Positions 16,854 to 26,259 of a stretch of DNA of 64,000 bases are shown here, one piece after another. This DNA is from Deltaproteobacteria bacterium (GTDB lineage Bacteria > Desulfobacterota > SM23-61): assembly GCA_016875165.1 (NCBI GenBank), contig VGSF01000004.1, positions 46,602-110,601 on the forward strand, in the 5' to 3' direction. Under the pieces are notes generated by a model. The model was not told the origin of the DNA, searched no databases, and was given only the letters and a program-made list of their open reading frames with translations. A program made the translations under genes and the position numbers. Each line of letters starts with the position of its first letter. Within the stretch, counting starts at the first letter, position 1.

Positions 16854-18244
16854 TGGATATCCAAAGACCTCTGTTTTGGCATCAAGGCCTGTTTTTACAG
16901 CCGCAACACTTTCAGTTGCTTGAGTTGTCTTTTCAATCCCTTCTGACCCCTTTTTATGATTTTCTCCAGCCCCATTTTTGGGGGGTGGGGGCGTCGGAAA
17001 TCCAGAAGGGAGCATTGGCCAACCGCGCCTTCAATCCTCTGCGGGGTGAATTTTTATTCACCGATGGGACTTATGCGGTCTTGCCCGGCAACGCCCTCAT
17101 TGAAGCCCGCTCTTTTAACGAAGCCTGGGTGGAAGGAGGGAAGCCTTTTACCGTCTATATCGGTCTTAAAAAATTTACGCAAACCGGGGAAAACGTAACG
17201 ATCCTCCCCAAATTTGAAAATATTGCGGAAGTGCCCACCCGTTTCGTCGCCATTGCTGATCCGGACGAGGTGAAGGACCTGCATGCCGGCGGGCCCGAGG
17301 GCCGGGTGAAAAGGCTTTATTACGCCCTCAAAATATTCTGGGAGACCGAATCGGCTCAATTGGGTGATTATGTACTGATTCCCTTCGCTCAACTGGAAAG
17401 AGCTGGCGCAGAGATAAGATTAGCCGAGCGTTTCATTCCCCCATCCCTGATGGTTTCGAGCGCGGAGCCTTTGCAGAAGATGATAAAAGAAATCAGGGAT
17501 CAACTTGCCGGCCGCTGCCACCAGCTGGAAGAATATAAAAGCCAGCGAGGGATTCAGACTGCCGAGTTCGGAACCAGGGACATGGTCTACCTCCTCGCTC
17601 TAAGATCCTTAAGCCGCTATGTTCCGCTCCTTTTTCATTTTACCGAGGCCAAGCAGGCGCATCCCTGGTGGGTTTACGGATCTTTACGGCAGGTCATCGG
17701 GGAGCTCTCTTCTTTCTCGGAGAGGGTAAACGTATTGGGAGAACTGAAAAGCGGGGGCCGCGTTCTCCCGATTTATGACCACCGCAATTTATGGGAATGT
17801 TTCTCAGCGGCTCAAACCCTGCTCTCGCAGTTGTTGGATGAAATTACTGCCGGGCCGGAATATGTCATTCGCCTCATTTATGACGGCACGTACTTCGCAG
17901 CCGAATTGAACCCGTCCCTTTTTGAAGGGCGCAAGCGATTCTATTTGGTCCTGAAAACAGAAGAAGACCCCAAAGCATTGCTTAAGTCCCTGACCACAAC
18001 GGCCAAGTTGAGCTCGAGGGAATCTTTACCCCTCCTGATCGCCCGGGCTCTTCCGGGGATAGGGTTGGAGCATCTGCCGGTTCCGCCCCAAGAATTGCCC
18101 CGGAGAGCTTCCTGTATTTATTTTCAGGTGGATCATCATAGCGACCATTGGTCTTCCGTGAAAAAAGGCAATAACATTGCCCTCTATTGGGACCGCGCTC
18201 CGGAAGATATGGAAGTGGAGATGATGGTGGTGGGAAGATCTTAA
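16853..18244 (+). CDS. tssK: T6SS baseplate protein TssK
   Basis: TssK is the trimeric cytosolic connector that ties the baseplate to the TssLM membrane complex. The 463-residue product begins with the family hallmark (PLFWHQGLFLQPQHFQL), continues with the shoulder domain (FNPLRGEFLFTDGTYAVLPGN) and ends in the VPP..LP..../YF head region (FQVDHHSDHWSSVKKGNNIALYW split across residues about 425-450). Length is normal (440-460). It directly follows tssJ (1-nt overlap), and a repeat-filled gap of about 300 bp separates it from tssL. Confidence 0.95.
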   Translation: MDIQRPLFWHQGLFLQPQHFQLLELSFQSLLTPFYDFLQPHFWGVGASEIQKGALANRAFNPLRGEFLFTDGTYAVLPGNALIEARSFNEAWVEGGKPFTVYIGLKKFTQTGENVTILPKFENIAEVPTRFVAIADPDEVKDLHAGGPEGRVKRLYYALKIFWETESAQLGDYVLIPFAQLERAGAEIRLAERFIPPSLMVSSAEPLQKMIKEIRDQLAGRCHQLEEYKSQRGIQTAEFGTRDMVYLLALRSLSRYVPLLFHFTEAKQAHPWWVYGSLRQVIGELSSFSERVNVLGELKSGGRVLPIYDHRNLWECFSAAQTLLSQLLDEITAGPEYVIRLIYDGTYFAAELNPSLFEGRKRFYLVLKTEEDPKALLKSLTTTAKLSSRESLPLLIARALPGIGLEHLPVPPQELPRRASCIYFQVDHHSDHWSSVKKGNNIALYWDRAPEDMEVEMMVVGRS

Positions 18245-18390
18245 CGAGATTACATTGCAAAGTGCCAAATGCAAAATGAAAAATTGAAGAATTAAATTAG
18301 CCACAGAGATCACAGAGTTTTTAAAACCATAATTAAGAAAAAGTAAAGGATAAGGGTCAATTAGCAAAAGTGATGATCTCGAAAAAAGTC

Positions 18391-18491
18391 GTCACTCCGG
18401 CCTCCCTGTGCCTGGCAGACAGATGAAAACCGGAGTCCAGAGGTTTGATAACTCCTTTAAATAACTGGATTCCGGCTTTCGCCGGAATGAC
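18391..18491. repeat. Palindromic GTCATTCCGG-type repeat between tssK and tssL
   Basis: The ends GTCACTCCGGC and GCCGGAATGAC are inverted, with the inner pair CCGGAGTCCAG and CTGGATTCCGG, giving a nested cruciform. It is a common dispersed repeat type in proteobacterial genomes. It sits in the only large gap between tssJ and tssM, where it could influence mRNA processing. No gene is seen in 18245-18540. Confidence 0.7.
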
Positions 18492-18540
18492 ATAATGAAG
18501 GGAATTCTGACTTTTTGGGAGATCATCAATTTTAATTGCC

Positions 18541-19230
18541 GTGGAGTTTATTATGCATCTCACCGATTGTTTTATGCCGGTTATCGCCTATGTGGTCTAC
18601 TTCCTGAAAACGGCGGCCGTGAAGCAACCGCCGTATGACCAGGTCAAAGCGGATATTTTTCGTCTGCTGGGGCAGAGCGAGGATTGCCTGAAAAAAGGCC
18701 TTTTCTCCCAGGAGGACTATGACGGAGCGCGCTTCGCCATTTGCTCCTGGATTGATGAAGCCATTCTCAACTCCTCCTGGAATCAGAAGCAACAATGGCA
18801 GAGAGAACAACTCCAGCGCCTCTATTACCAGACCACCGAGGCCGGAGAGGAGTTCTTCGAGCGCTTAAACGCTCTCGGCCCCCATCAAAGAGATGTCCGG
18901 GAAATTTATTATCTTTGCCTGGCTCTCGGTTTTGCGGGACGATTTTGTCAGGCAGGTGACGAGGCTCTTTTAGAACAGCTCAAGACTTCCAATTTAAAGC
19001 TCCTGGCGGGAAGTTCGGTGGGAATTCCCTCCCTGGAACGGACAGAACTTTTCCCGGAAGCTTACCCCGCGGAAACAGTCGGGATCAGCCCCCCCAAACA
19101 GAGATTCCCTTTTTCCCTTTTAACGGCTGCCACTTTAGTCGCACCCGTAATCCTTTTTGGGGCGCTCTTCATGATTTACCGATTTGTTTTAAAAGGCGTG
19201 GGAGAAAATTTTTTATTCAGGGTGCCCTAA
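18541..19230 (+). CDS. tssL: T6SS inner-membrane protein TssL (DotU/IcmH family), short form
   Basis: TssL forms the inner-membrane complex with TssM. The 229-residue product has the cytosolic DotU helical domain (DQVKADIFRLLGQSE, ARFAICSWIDEAILNSSW, FFERLNALGP, EIYYLCLALGFAGRF) and one C-terminal membrane helix (about 200-220). It lacks the C-terminal OmpA-like peptidoglycan-binding domain seen in extended TssL, so wall anchoring must come from another protein. GTG at 18541 and ATG at 18553 are both possible starts. Its TAA abuts the tssM ATG. Confidence 0.92.
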   Translation: MEFIMHLTDCFMPVIAYVVYFLKTAAVKQPPYDQVKADIFRLLGQSEDCLKKGLFSQEDYDGARFAICSWIDEAILNSSWNQKQQWQREQLQRLYYQTTEAGEEFFERLNALGPHQRDVREIYYLCLALGFAGRFCQAGDEALLEQLKTSNLKLLAGSSVGIPSLERTELFPEAYPAETVGISPPKQRFPFSLLTAATLVAPVILFGALFMIYRFVLKGVGENFLFRVP

Positions 19231-22200
19231 ATGAAAGACACATTATTAAAATTTATTAAAATTTTCCTCCTTATTGCCGCCGTACTCCTGGCCATCCTGC
19301 TCATCTTCGGGGCGGTATATCTCCTTAACTGGCCCTGGTGGGTAGGGATATTCCTCCTCCTTGGCCTGCTTAGCCTGGGGATCGGTTTTCTCTTCCTTAG
19401 AAAAATATTGCTGAGGCGCCGGGAGCAGCGCTTTGTCCAGCAGGTCATAGAGCAGGATGAAGCTCACATGAAGAGTTTCGCCGGCAAAGAAAGAGAAGAC
19501 CTGCAAGAGCTTCAGGTTCGCTGGAAAGAGGCCATCGATACCTTACGCCGTTCCCACCTGAGAAAGTTCGGAAACCCACTCTATGTTCTCCCCTGGTATA
19601 TGGTGATCGGCGAGAGCGGCTCGGGAAAAACGACGGCCATCAGCAGCGCCCGCCTTTCCTCGCCTTTTGCCGAGTTCACCAGGACTTCGGGCATATCGGG
19701 CACAAGAAATTGCGATTGGTGGTTTTTTGAACAGGCCATAATTTTAGATACGGCTGGAAGATACGCCATCCCCATCGACGAAGGCCGGGATAAAGAAGAG
19801 TGGCAAAGATTCTTGAACCTGCTGATTAAATATCGGGGGAAAGAACCCTTGAACGGCCTGATTGTCACCCTTGCGGCTGACAAGCTATTGGGGGCCTCTC
19901 CCCAGACCCTGGAAGAAGATGGCCGCAATATCCGCCGGCGCATAGAAGAACTGATGCGGGTATTGGGAACCAAAGTTCCCGTGTACATTATGGTAACCAA
20001 ATGCGACATGGTTCAAGGAATGGCCCAATTTTGCGACCGCCTCCCTGCTAAAAACTTAGACCAGGCCATGGGGGTCATTAAGAAAGATTTAGCGGGGGAT
20101 GTTACTTCCTTCCTGGATAGGGCCTTGAACACAATCGGTGAACATTTGCGCCACCTTAGAATTCTTCTTTTACATCAAACGCCCTCCAAGACCGTTGATC
20201 CTGGTCTTCTCCTTTTCCCTGAAGAATTTGACCAACTGAAGCAAGGTCTTGGAATCTTCATGGACGTTGCCTTTCGGGAAAACCCCTACCAGGAAACCCC
20301 GACTTTGCGGGGACTCTTCTTCAGCAGCGGGCGCCAGGAAGGCACCCCCTATTCCCATTTTTTAAAGGAGTTAGGTCTCATCGGGGAAAAAGAGGTATTG
20401 CCCGGCACCAACAAAGGGCTCTTTCTTCATGACTTCTTTGCCAGGATTTTGCCCGGGGAGAGGGGACTTCTGGCTCCCACCCAGCGGGCCCTGCAGTGGC
20501 AATCTCTTACCAGAAATTTGGGATTGGTTGCCTGGGTTACCCTGGGAATAGCGGTTTGCGGCCTCCTCAGCTTCTCTTTCGTAAAAAACCTTAAAACCTT
20601 ACGGGAAGTCTCTCAGGAGTTTGCCAAACCCACGGTTTTACAGGGAGAGATTCTGACTGATTTAAACACCATGGAACGCTTTCGCCAGGCCATTCTCCGG
20701 GTGGAAGAGGAAAACCGCGGCTGGCTGGTCCCCAGGTTCGGGTTGCATGAGAGCATAAAAGTGGAGGTCGGCCTTAAGGAAAAATATTGCGCCCTGTTTC
20801 AGAAAAGCTTTTTGGCCTCCTTTGATAAACAGATGGGGGGAGTGCTGGCCAGGTTGACCGACGCTGTTCCGGATGAAGCTATCGGGCCATATATTGCTCA
20901 CCTGGTTAGGCGCATCGGTCTCCTGAAAGCCCGTCTGGAAGGCCAGGGACTGGAAACTCTGCAAAAGAAGCCCCAACCTTCTTATGAACCACCCATGGGC
21001 GCAGCGGAAAAAGCAACTCCTGCGGAAGTGAAGAAAAAGTTCGGCAATCTCTACCTTTATTACTTAGTCTGGCGTTCCGACACAGCAGAGATCAATAAAG
21101 AAATCGCCCTTCTGCAGTCGTGGTGTAAACATCTCCTGGGCTTGAAGGGGGGTCAACTGCGCTGGTTAGTCGTATGGGCCAACGGTCAGGGCCTGGCTCC
21201 CGTTACCCTCGGAGATTTTTGGGGAGGAAACCCGACCCCCGGAGAAGCGATTATCTCCCCGGCTTTTACCCGCAAGGGAAAGGAGATGATGGATACCTTC
21301 TTAAAGGAAGTGGAATCTGCTCCTCCTGATCCACTTGCCTTAGCCAAACAAAAAGACGAGTTCGAGAAATGGTACCGGAACGCCTGTTTTGAGGCCTGGT
21401 ATCAGTTTGGCATGCGCTTTCCCAAAGGCCTTGAAAGACTCCGCTCCAAACAGGAATGGCAGCCGATGGCCGTCAAGATGTCCACCGATCAGGCGCCTTA
21501 CTTTGAATTTTTAAACCGGTTAACCCAGGAGCTGGACCCCTATAGCAAAGGGGAACATATACCTCCCTGGCTTACCCAGGTTTACCAGTTGCAAATGGCC
21601 AAAGCGCCCGGAGCTGCCGGAGGACTGCTGGCCAAGGCTGCGGAAGAAGGAAAGAAGCTGATTGCCAAGGGAAAGAAAGGCCTGGTAAAAGAAGGGGTGG
21701 AGGCTGTTGATCTTCCCCAAACGGTAAAGGCCTATCAGGAATATCGCGCCGCCCTAACGGCGCTCGCCCCGGCAGCTACATCCAGAACGCAGGCTTTTCA
21801 GTTAGCTTCCCAGGTCTTTGGCGAAGATCCGGCCACCAGTAAATCTCCCTTCTTTGCCGCTCAGGCGGCTATAACCAGGTTAAGAGCCGCAATGCCCAGC
21901 GGGAAGCCAGCGGAACATATCCTCTGGAAGATGATTGCCGGACCCCTGGAATTTTATGCTTATTATGTGCGGATGGAAGCAGCCTGCCATCTGCAGAATC
22001 AATGGGAGCAGGTGGTTCTGAAGGAAACTCAGGAAGCGACCGACCAGCAAGCAACCCAGCTTCTTTTCAGCCAGGAAGGCCCGGTGTGGAAATTCGTTAA
22101 GGGCCCGGCGGCTCCTTTCATCGGCTGGAGCGTGCAAAGGGGGCATCATGCCAAAGAGGTTCTGGGGGGAGCGATTCCTCTTGATGCTGGTTTTCTCTCT

Positions 22201-22686
22201 TTCCTCCGGCTGAGCGCGGCGGGCAAACAAACCGTAAGCAAAACCAGCTATTCCCTATTAATAAAAGCCTTCCCCACCACGGCCAATCCCCAGGCTAAAC
22301 TGCAACCGCAGAGCACTCGCCTGGACCTTCAATGCGGGGGAAGCGCGCAGAGCCTGGTCAATTTCAATTATCCAGTCAACAAGACCTTCCAATGGTCGCC
22401 AGATACCTGCGGGGACGTTTTATTCCAGATCGAAGTAGGCGATGTCATCCTGAAAAAGAAGTATTCAGGCTTTCAGGCCTTCCCTGAGTTTTTGCAGGAA
22501 TTTAAGGGCGGAATACGCACTTTTTTCGTAGGTGAATTTCCAGCAGAGAAAGCCGCCCTGGAAAGATTGGGAATACAGTTTATCAGGGTAAAATACGAAT
22601 TTAGCGGAGACCAGCCGGTTATGGGAAAGATAGCCGCTCTGCCCAGGCAGGCACCGAGGAATATTGTTAAGTGTTGGGATCAATAA
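19231..22686 (+). CDS. tssM: T6SS inner-membrane protein TssM (IcmF family)
   Basis: TssM spans the periplasm and links TssL to TssJ. The 1151-residue product has two N-terminal membrane helices (about 8-30 and 34-54), a cytosolic NTPase domain with intact Walker A GESGSGKTTA at residues 127-136 and an LDTAGRY motif, a third helix near residue 430, then the long periplasmic helical and beta region (C-terminal FQAFPEFLQEF region binding TssJ). Length matches IcmF proteins (1100-1300). It begins immediately after tssL and overlaps tagF by 16 nt. Confidence 0.95.
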   Translation: MKDTLLKFIKIFLLIAAVLLAILLIFGAVYLLNWPWWVGIFLLLGLLSLGIGFLFLRKILLRRREQRFVQQVIEQDEAHMKSFAGKEREDLQELQVRWKEAIDTLRRSHLRKFGNPLYVLPWYMVIGESGSGKTTAISSARLSSPFAEFTRTSGISGTRNCDWWFFEQAIILDTAGRYAIPIDEGRDKEEWQRFLNLLIKYRGKEPLNGLIVTLAADKLLGASPQTLEEDGRNIRRRIEELMRVLGTKVPVYIMVTKCDMVQGMAQFCDRLPAKNLDQAMGVIKKDLAGDVTSFLDRALNTIGEHLRHLRILLLHQTPSKTVDPGLLLFPEEFDQLKQGLGIFMDVAFRENPYQETPTLRGLFFSSGRQEGTPYSHFLKELGLIGEKEVLPGTNKGLFLHDFFARILPGERGLLAPTQRALQWQSLTRNLGLVAWVTLGIAVCGLLSFSFVKNLKTLREVSQEFAKPTVLQGEILTDLNTMERFRQAILRVEEENRGWLVPRFGLHESIKVEVGLKEKYCALFQKSFLASFDKQMGGVLARLTDAVPDEAIGPYIAHLVRRIGLLKARLEGQGLETLQKKPQPSYEPPMGAAEKATPAEVKKKFGNLYLYYLVWRSDTAEINKEIALLQSWCKHLLGLKGGQLRWLVVWANGQGLAPVTLGDFWGGNPTPGEAIISPAFTRKGKEMMDTFLKEVESAPPDPLALAKQKDEFEKWYRNACFEAWYQFGMRFPKGLERLRSKQEWQPMAVKMSTDQAPYFEFLNRLTQELDPYSKGEHIPPWLTQVYQLQMAKAPGAAGGLLAKAAEEGKKLIAKGKKGLVKEGVEAVDLPQTVKAYQEYRAALTALAPAATSRTQAFQLASQVFGEDPATSKSPFFAAQAAITRLRAAMPSGKPAEHILWKMIAGPLEFYAYYVRMEAACHLQNQWEQVVLKETQEATDQQATQLLFSQEGPVWKFVKGPAAPFIGWSVQRGHHAKEVLGGAIPLDAGFLSFLRLSAAGKQTVSKTSYSLLIKAFPTTANPQAKLQPQSTRLDLQCGGSAQSLVNFNYPVNKTFQWSPDTCGDVLFQIEVGDVILKKKYSGFQAFPEFLQEFKGGIRTFFVGEFPAEKAALERLGIQFIRVKYEFSGDQPVMGKIAALPRQAPRNIVKCWDQ

Positions 22687-23450
22687 AGTCCAGCCAACAT
22701 TGGCAATGGTCTGCTTTTGGCAAACATCCCGGGATAAAAGACTTCTTTAACCTGGGCCACGGCGACCCGCTGACCGCGGGTTTTTCCGATTGGGTGAAAA
22801 GCGGCTATCAGCAGGGCGGTGTTAAAAAGAATTCTAACTCATTTTTTTCCTGGCGATTTTGGGCCAGGGGCTTTAAAAAGCAATGCTTGGCTTGCGGCCT
22901 GGTGAGGGACAGCAGCGATAGCCTCGGGCGGCCTTACCCGATTTTGATAATGGGAACAGGCCTGCTTAACGGCTGGGAGGAATACTGGGATCTTTTGCCT
23001 TATGCCTGCGAAACCACATGGAACCGAATGGAATATATATCCTCGAGAATGTTTAACAACCTGAAACAAATGGAAGAAGAGGTGCAAGGCCTTCAACCCC
23101 CTCTGGCCTACTGGGAAGAAGGGGTGGAGAAAAGAAAAGGTTTCAGGAATTGCCGGGAATCTTCGAGTTTTCAGGGATGCTCGCGGGATCTCCTAAATTC
23201 TCAAAACCAAGCCTTAAGCCTCTTAAGGGAAAAAGAAATTTTGGTAAGCTTTGATGAGGGGACGTTCCAGGAACAATCCACATGGATAGGCTTCTGGCAT
23301 TTTCTCTTCAAAGAGCAGGAAGATGCCCTTCCCAATGCCCTTTTCATGGGAGGAACTCTGGAAAAAACTTTTTTAGCTGGTTTCAAGCGGCCTTTAATAC
23401 CGGCGGACTTTGTGCGGTTGTGGTCGGTTTCCTCCTCCGGAGGGAGCTAA
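22671..23450 (+). CDS. tagF: T6SS-associated protein TagF
   Basis: TagF (ImpM/DUF2094) is a cytosolic T6SS regulator; in Pseudomonas and Agrobacterium it represses assembly post-translationally in connection with the Ppk-Fha pathway. The 259-residue product begins with the family pattern SAFGKHPGIKDFFNLGHGDPLTAGFSDWV and continues with SSDSLGRPYPILIMG. It overlaps tssM by 16 nt. Its presence beside a TagH-like protein and kinases is consistent with threonine-phosphorylation control here. Confidence 0.88.
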   Translation: MLGSIKSSQHWQWSAFGKHPGIKDFFNLGHGDPLTAGFSDWVKSGYQQGGVKKNSNSFFSWRFWARGFKKQCLACGLVRDSSDSLGRPYPILIMGTGLLNGWEEYWDLLPYACETTWNRMEYISSRMFNNLKQMEEEVQGLQPPLAYWEEGVEKRKGFRNCRESSSFQGCSRDLLNSQNQALSLLREKEILVSFDEGTFQEQSTWIGFWHFLFKEQEDALPNALFMGGTLEKTFLAGFKRPLIPADFVRLWSVSSSGGS

Positions 23451-23535
23451 ATAATAAAGAGGATTGCTTCTGAAGGATTTTTGATTGTAACAAGAAAACA
23501 TTTATGATAATTTTACAAAAGTCTTATACCACGCC

Positions 23536-24357
23536 ATGAATGCAAAAGATTTGGTCAGAGCAGGCAGACTCTCAGAGGCGCGCGAGCAGCTTATCCGCGA
23601 AGTTAAGTCTTCGCCCGCTGATATGGGAAAGCGGACTCTCCTCTTTCAAGTCCTCTCTTTTTGCGGGGAATGGGACAAAGCTGAACAGCATCTCGATGTG
23701 GTTGCCGTCCAGGATTCAAAGAAGGAAATCGGTGCTCAGGTCTACAAAAATCTTCTTCATGCAGAACGGGAGCGACGGGAGGTCTCGAAACTTGATCGTC
23801 GTCCATCCTTCTTGCCGGAAACCCCACCCTATGTCGAAAAATATTTCGCAGCCTGGAAGGAGGTGATCGGTAAGAAGATTGAGGGAGCAGAAGAGTTTTT
23901 CGGTCAAATAGAGGCCCAACTCCCCGCCCTCTCCGGAACCGTGGACGGAATGAGCTTTAGCGGGTTCAGGGACACGGACGCCTTTCTCTCTCTTTTCCTG
24001 GAGGCGATTGTCCACGACCGGTATGTGTGGATACCCTTGAATTCAATCCGGGAGCTTTCTATTTCCCCTCCTCGCACCCTTCTGGACCTCCTCTGGATTC
24101 CCGCGCGCATTATGACCTGGGAAGGGCTTAGCTTCGGTGGTTATCTTCCCGTCCTCTATCCGGATTCTTTCCTCCACCAGGATGAACGGGTAAAACTCGG
24201 CAGGTTGACGGACTGGATACCTCTGGGGGGACCCTTTTACCGGGGGGTGGGCCAGCATGTCTTTCAAATCGGTGAAGGGGAAAAGTCCATCCTGGAGATC
24301 CGTGAAGTGATATTCAAAATCCCGGGGGCAAAGGAAAACCATGAAAAGAGTGATTGA
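23536..24357 (+). CDS. tagJ: T6SS accessory protein TagJ (ImpE)
   Basis: TagJ/ImpE binds the TssB N-terminal helix and assists sheath handling by ClpV in some T6SS. The 273-residue product has an N-terminal TPR-like segment (LVRAGRLSEAREQLIREVKSSP, LLFQVLSFCGEWDKAEQHLD) and the C-terminal ImpE domain (ARIMTWEGLSFGGYLPVLYP, RLGRLTDW-like GRLTDWIPLG). Length is normal. It overlaps tssA by 17 nt. Confidence 0.9.
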   Translation: MNAKDLVRAGRLSEAREQLIREVKSSPADMGKRTLLFQVLSFCGEWDKAEQHLDVVAVQDSKKEIGAQVYKNLLHAERERREVSKLDRRPSFLPETPPYVEKYFAAWKEVIGKKIEGAEEFFGQIEAQLPALSGTVDGMSFSGFRDTDAFLSLFLEAIVHDRYVWIPLNSIRELSISPPRTLLDLLWIPARIMTWEGLSFGGYLPVLYPDSFLHQDERVKLGRLTDWIPLGGPFYRGVGQHVFQIGEGEKSILEIREVIFKIPGAKENHEKSD

Positions 24358-25657
24358 TCTCGATGCCCTATTCGCTCCTATTCCAGGGGAAAATCCGGCC
24401 GGTGAGGACCTTCGCTACAGCCCTATCTATGATGATCTGAAAGAGGCCAGAAGGGCAGACGATCTGCTGGAGCGCGGAGACTGGCAGCGGGAAATTAAGG
24501 CCTCAGACTGGGGCAAGGTCATTTCCATAGCGGTGGAGACGCTTTCGAAAAAATCCAAAGACCTGCAGATCGCCGTGTGGCTTACGGAGGCCCTAATCAA
24601 GACGGAGGGTTTCAGCGGGCTGGCCACTGGGCTCAGAATCATGCTCGGGCTCTTGAAAAATTACTGGGAGAATCTCTATCCGCCGATCGAGGAGGGAGAT
24701 GTGGAGTTCCGGGCCGCCCCTATTCAATTTGTGAACGACAAACTCTGGCCTTCTATTAAGGAGATTTCGCTGACCGACGCCAATGTAGCCCCGGGATATT
24801 CCTGGTTAAAATGGCAGGAATCGCGCGAGGTCGGCTCGGAATCCGACACCCTCAGCCGGGCCGGCAGTGTAGATGAGACTAAGAAGAAGAGACGGGATGA
24901 ATTGATTGCCGAAGGGAAATTGAACGCCGAGGAGTTCGACTCTGCGGTGGCCCGAAGTTCAAAGGCCTATTACCAATCCCTGGTGGAAGACCTGGCCCTA
25001 TGCGGTGAAACCTTCAAGCAATTGGATCAGTTGGTGGATGATAAATTCGGGTCGCAAGCCCCCCGATTGGCCGATTTTGGGGAGGCCCTGGACGACTGCG
25101 CAAAGGTGGTCATGAAGATCTATCGGGAACAGAAAGGGGGGGTTGAAAAGGCCCCGAAACCCGCACCAGAGTTGAAAGTCGGGGCAGAAAAAGCCGTTCC
25201 TCAGGAAACCGGGGAGAAGCGGGAAACCGCGGCGATTCCCCACCCGGATAGCCAGTTTTCGGATTCGGATTCTTTCGAAAAGGCGGTGTGGGAAGAGGCC
25301 CTCCAGGTCATGAAGACCTCCGGCATGAAGGACGCCCTGGCGAAACTTCTAGGAGCCTCAAACTGTGCGCCGTCGGTGAGAGGCAGAAATCGTTATCGAC
25401 TCCTCATGGCGAAGCTTTGTCTGGAAGCCGACCGGCCGGACCTGGCCAGGCCCATTGTGGAGGGGTTGAATCGTCTGATCGAGGAACTGCACCTCGAAGG
25501 TTGGGAATCCCCCTTGTGGATTGCAGAGGTCCTCGATGCCCTTTATCAATGCCTGAGCAGGGGAGAACCCTCGGATGAGGATATAAATAGGGGGAAGGCG
25601 CTTTTACAAAAGCTTTGTACCCTGGATGTGACCAAGGCGATGATTTACAAATCCTAA
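24341..25657 (+). CDS. tssA: T6SS cap/baseplate protein TssA (ImpA N-terminal domain)
   Basis: TssA primes baseplate assembly and stays at the distal end of the growing sheath. The 438-residue product has the ImpA N-domain (about 7-150: PIPGENPAGEDLRYSPIYDDL, SKDLQIAVWLTEALI, YWENLYPP). A linker carrying charged and Pro-rich sequence follows (about 260-310), and then a helical C-terminal domain of VasJ/VasL-like pattern (SRGRNRYRLLMAKLCLEAD-type, ending LCTLDVTKAM). The start overlaps tagJ by 17 nt. Which TssA subclass it belongs to is not certain. Confidence 0.9.
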   Translation: MKRVIDLDALFAPIPGENPAGEDLRYSPIYDDLKEARRADDLLERGDWQREIKASDWGKVISIAVETLSKKSKDLQIAVWLTEALIKTEGFSGLATGLRIMLGLLKNYWENLYPPIEEGDVEFRAAPIQFVNDKLWPSIKEISLTDANVAPGYSWLKWQESREVGSESDTLSRAGSVDETKKKRRDELIAEGKLNAEEFDSAVARSSKAYYQSLVEDLALCGETFKQLDQLVDDKFGSQAPRLADFGEALDDCAKVVMKIYREQKGGVEKAPKPAPELKVGAEKAVPQETGEKRETAAIPHPDSQFSDSDSFEKAVWEEALQVMKTSGMKDALAKLLGASNCAPSVRGRNRYRLLMAKLCLEADRPDLARPIVEGLNRLIEELHLEGWESPLWIAEVLDALYQCLSRGEPSDEDINRGKALLQKLCTLDVTKAMIYKS

Positions 25658-25721
25658 AGGGGAAGGGTTTGGCAGGGTTAATGAATTTTCCGCAGAAAAT
25701 TTCCCAAAGAAAGGAGAGAAT

Positions 25722-26240
25722 ATGGCCAGAGAGAGCACCCAGCATAAGATCGATAGGGTGAGGGCCCCCAGAGTCCAAATAACCTACGACGTGGAGATCG
25801 GTGATTCCATTGAGATGAAAGAGATCCCCTTTGTCGTGGGGGTGGTGGGCGATTTTTCCGGCAAACCGGATGAGCCCCTTCCGCGGCTGAAGGACCGAAA
25901 ATTTGTCGAAATCGACCGGGACAATTTCGACAAGGTCCTGGAGGGAATGAAGCCGAGAGTGGCCTTCAAGGTGGACAACAAGCTAACCGGAGAAGAAACC
26001 AAATTGGGGGTTGACCTGCATTTCAAGTCCCTCGATGATTTCCATCCGGAACAGGTGGCCAGCCAGATTCCCCCCTTGCGCAAACTGGCGGAGGCCAGAC
26101 GCCGGCTTTCTGACCTCATGGCCAAATTAGAGGGGAATGAGAAGTTGGATGAACTCCTTCAGGACGTCATTGCCAGCACGGATTCCCTGGCAAAACTGGG
26201 GGAGGAGGCTGGAGTCAAAAAGGAAGAAGAAAAGAAATAA
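25722..26240 (+). CDS. tssB: T6SS sheath small subunit TssB (VipA)
   Basis: TssB forms the contractile sheath with TssC. The 172-residue product starts with the family pattern around RVQITYDVEIG, then FVVGVVGDFSG, FVEIDRDNFDKVL, LHFKSLDDFHPEQVA and a C-terminal acidic and helical tail. A strong ribosome site GAAAGGAGAG precedes ATG 25722. It is followed after 19 nt by tssC. Confidence 0.96.
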   Translation: MARESTQHKIDRVRAPRVQITYDVEIGDSIEMKEIPFVVGVVGDFSGKPDEPLPRLKDRKFVEIDRDNFDKVLEGMKPRVAFKVDNKLTGEETKLGVDLHFKSLDDFHPEQVASQIPPLRKLAEARRRLSDLMAKLEGNEKLDELLQDVIASTDSLAKLGEEAGVKKEEEKK

Positions 26241-26259
26241 GGAATAAAGGAGGTCCCAC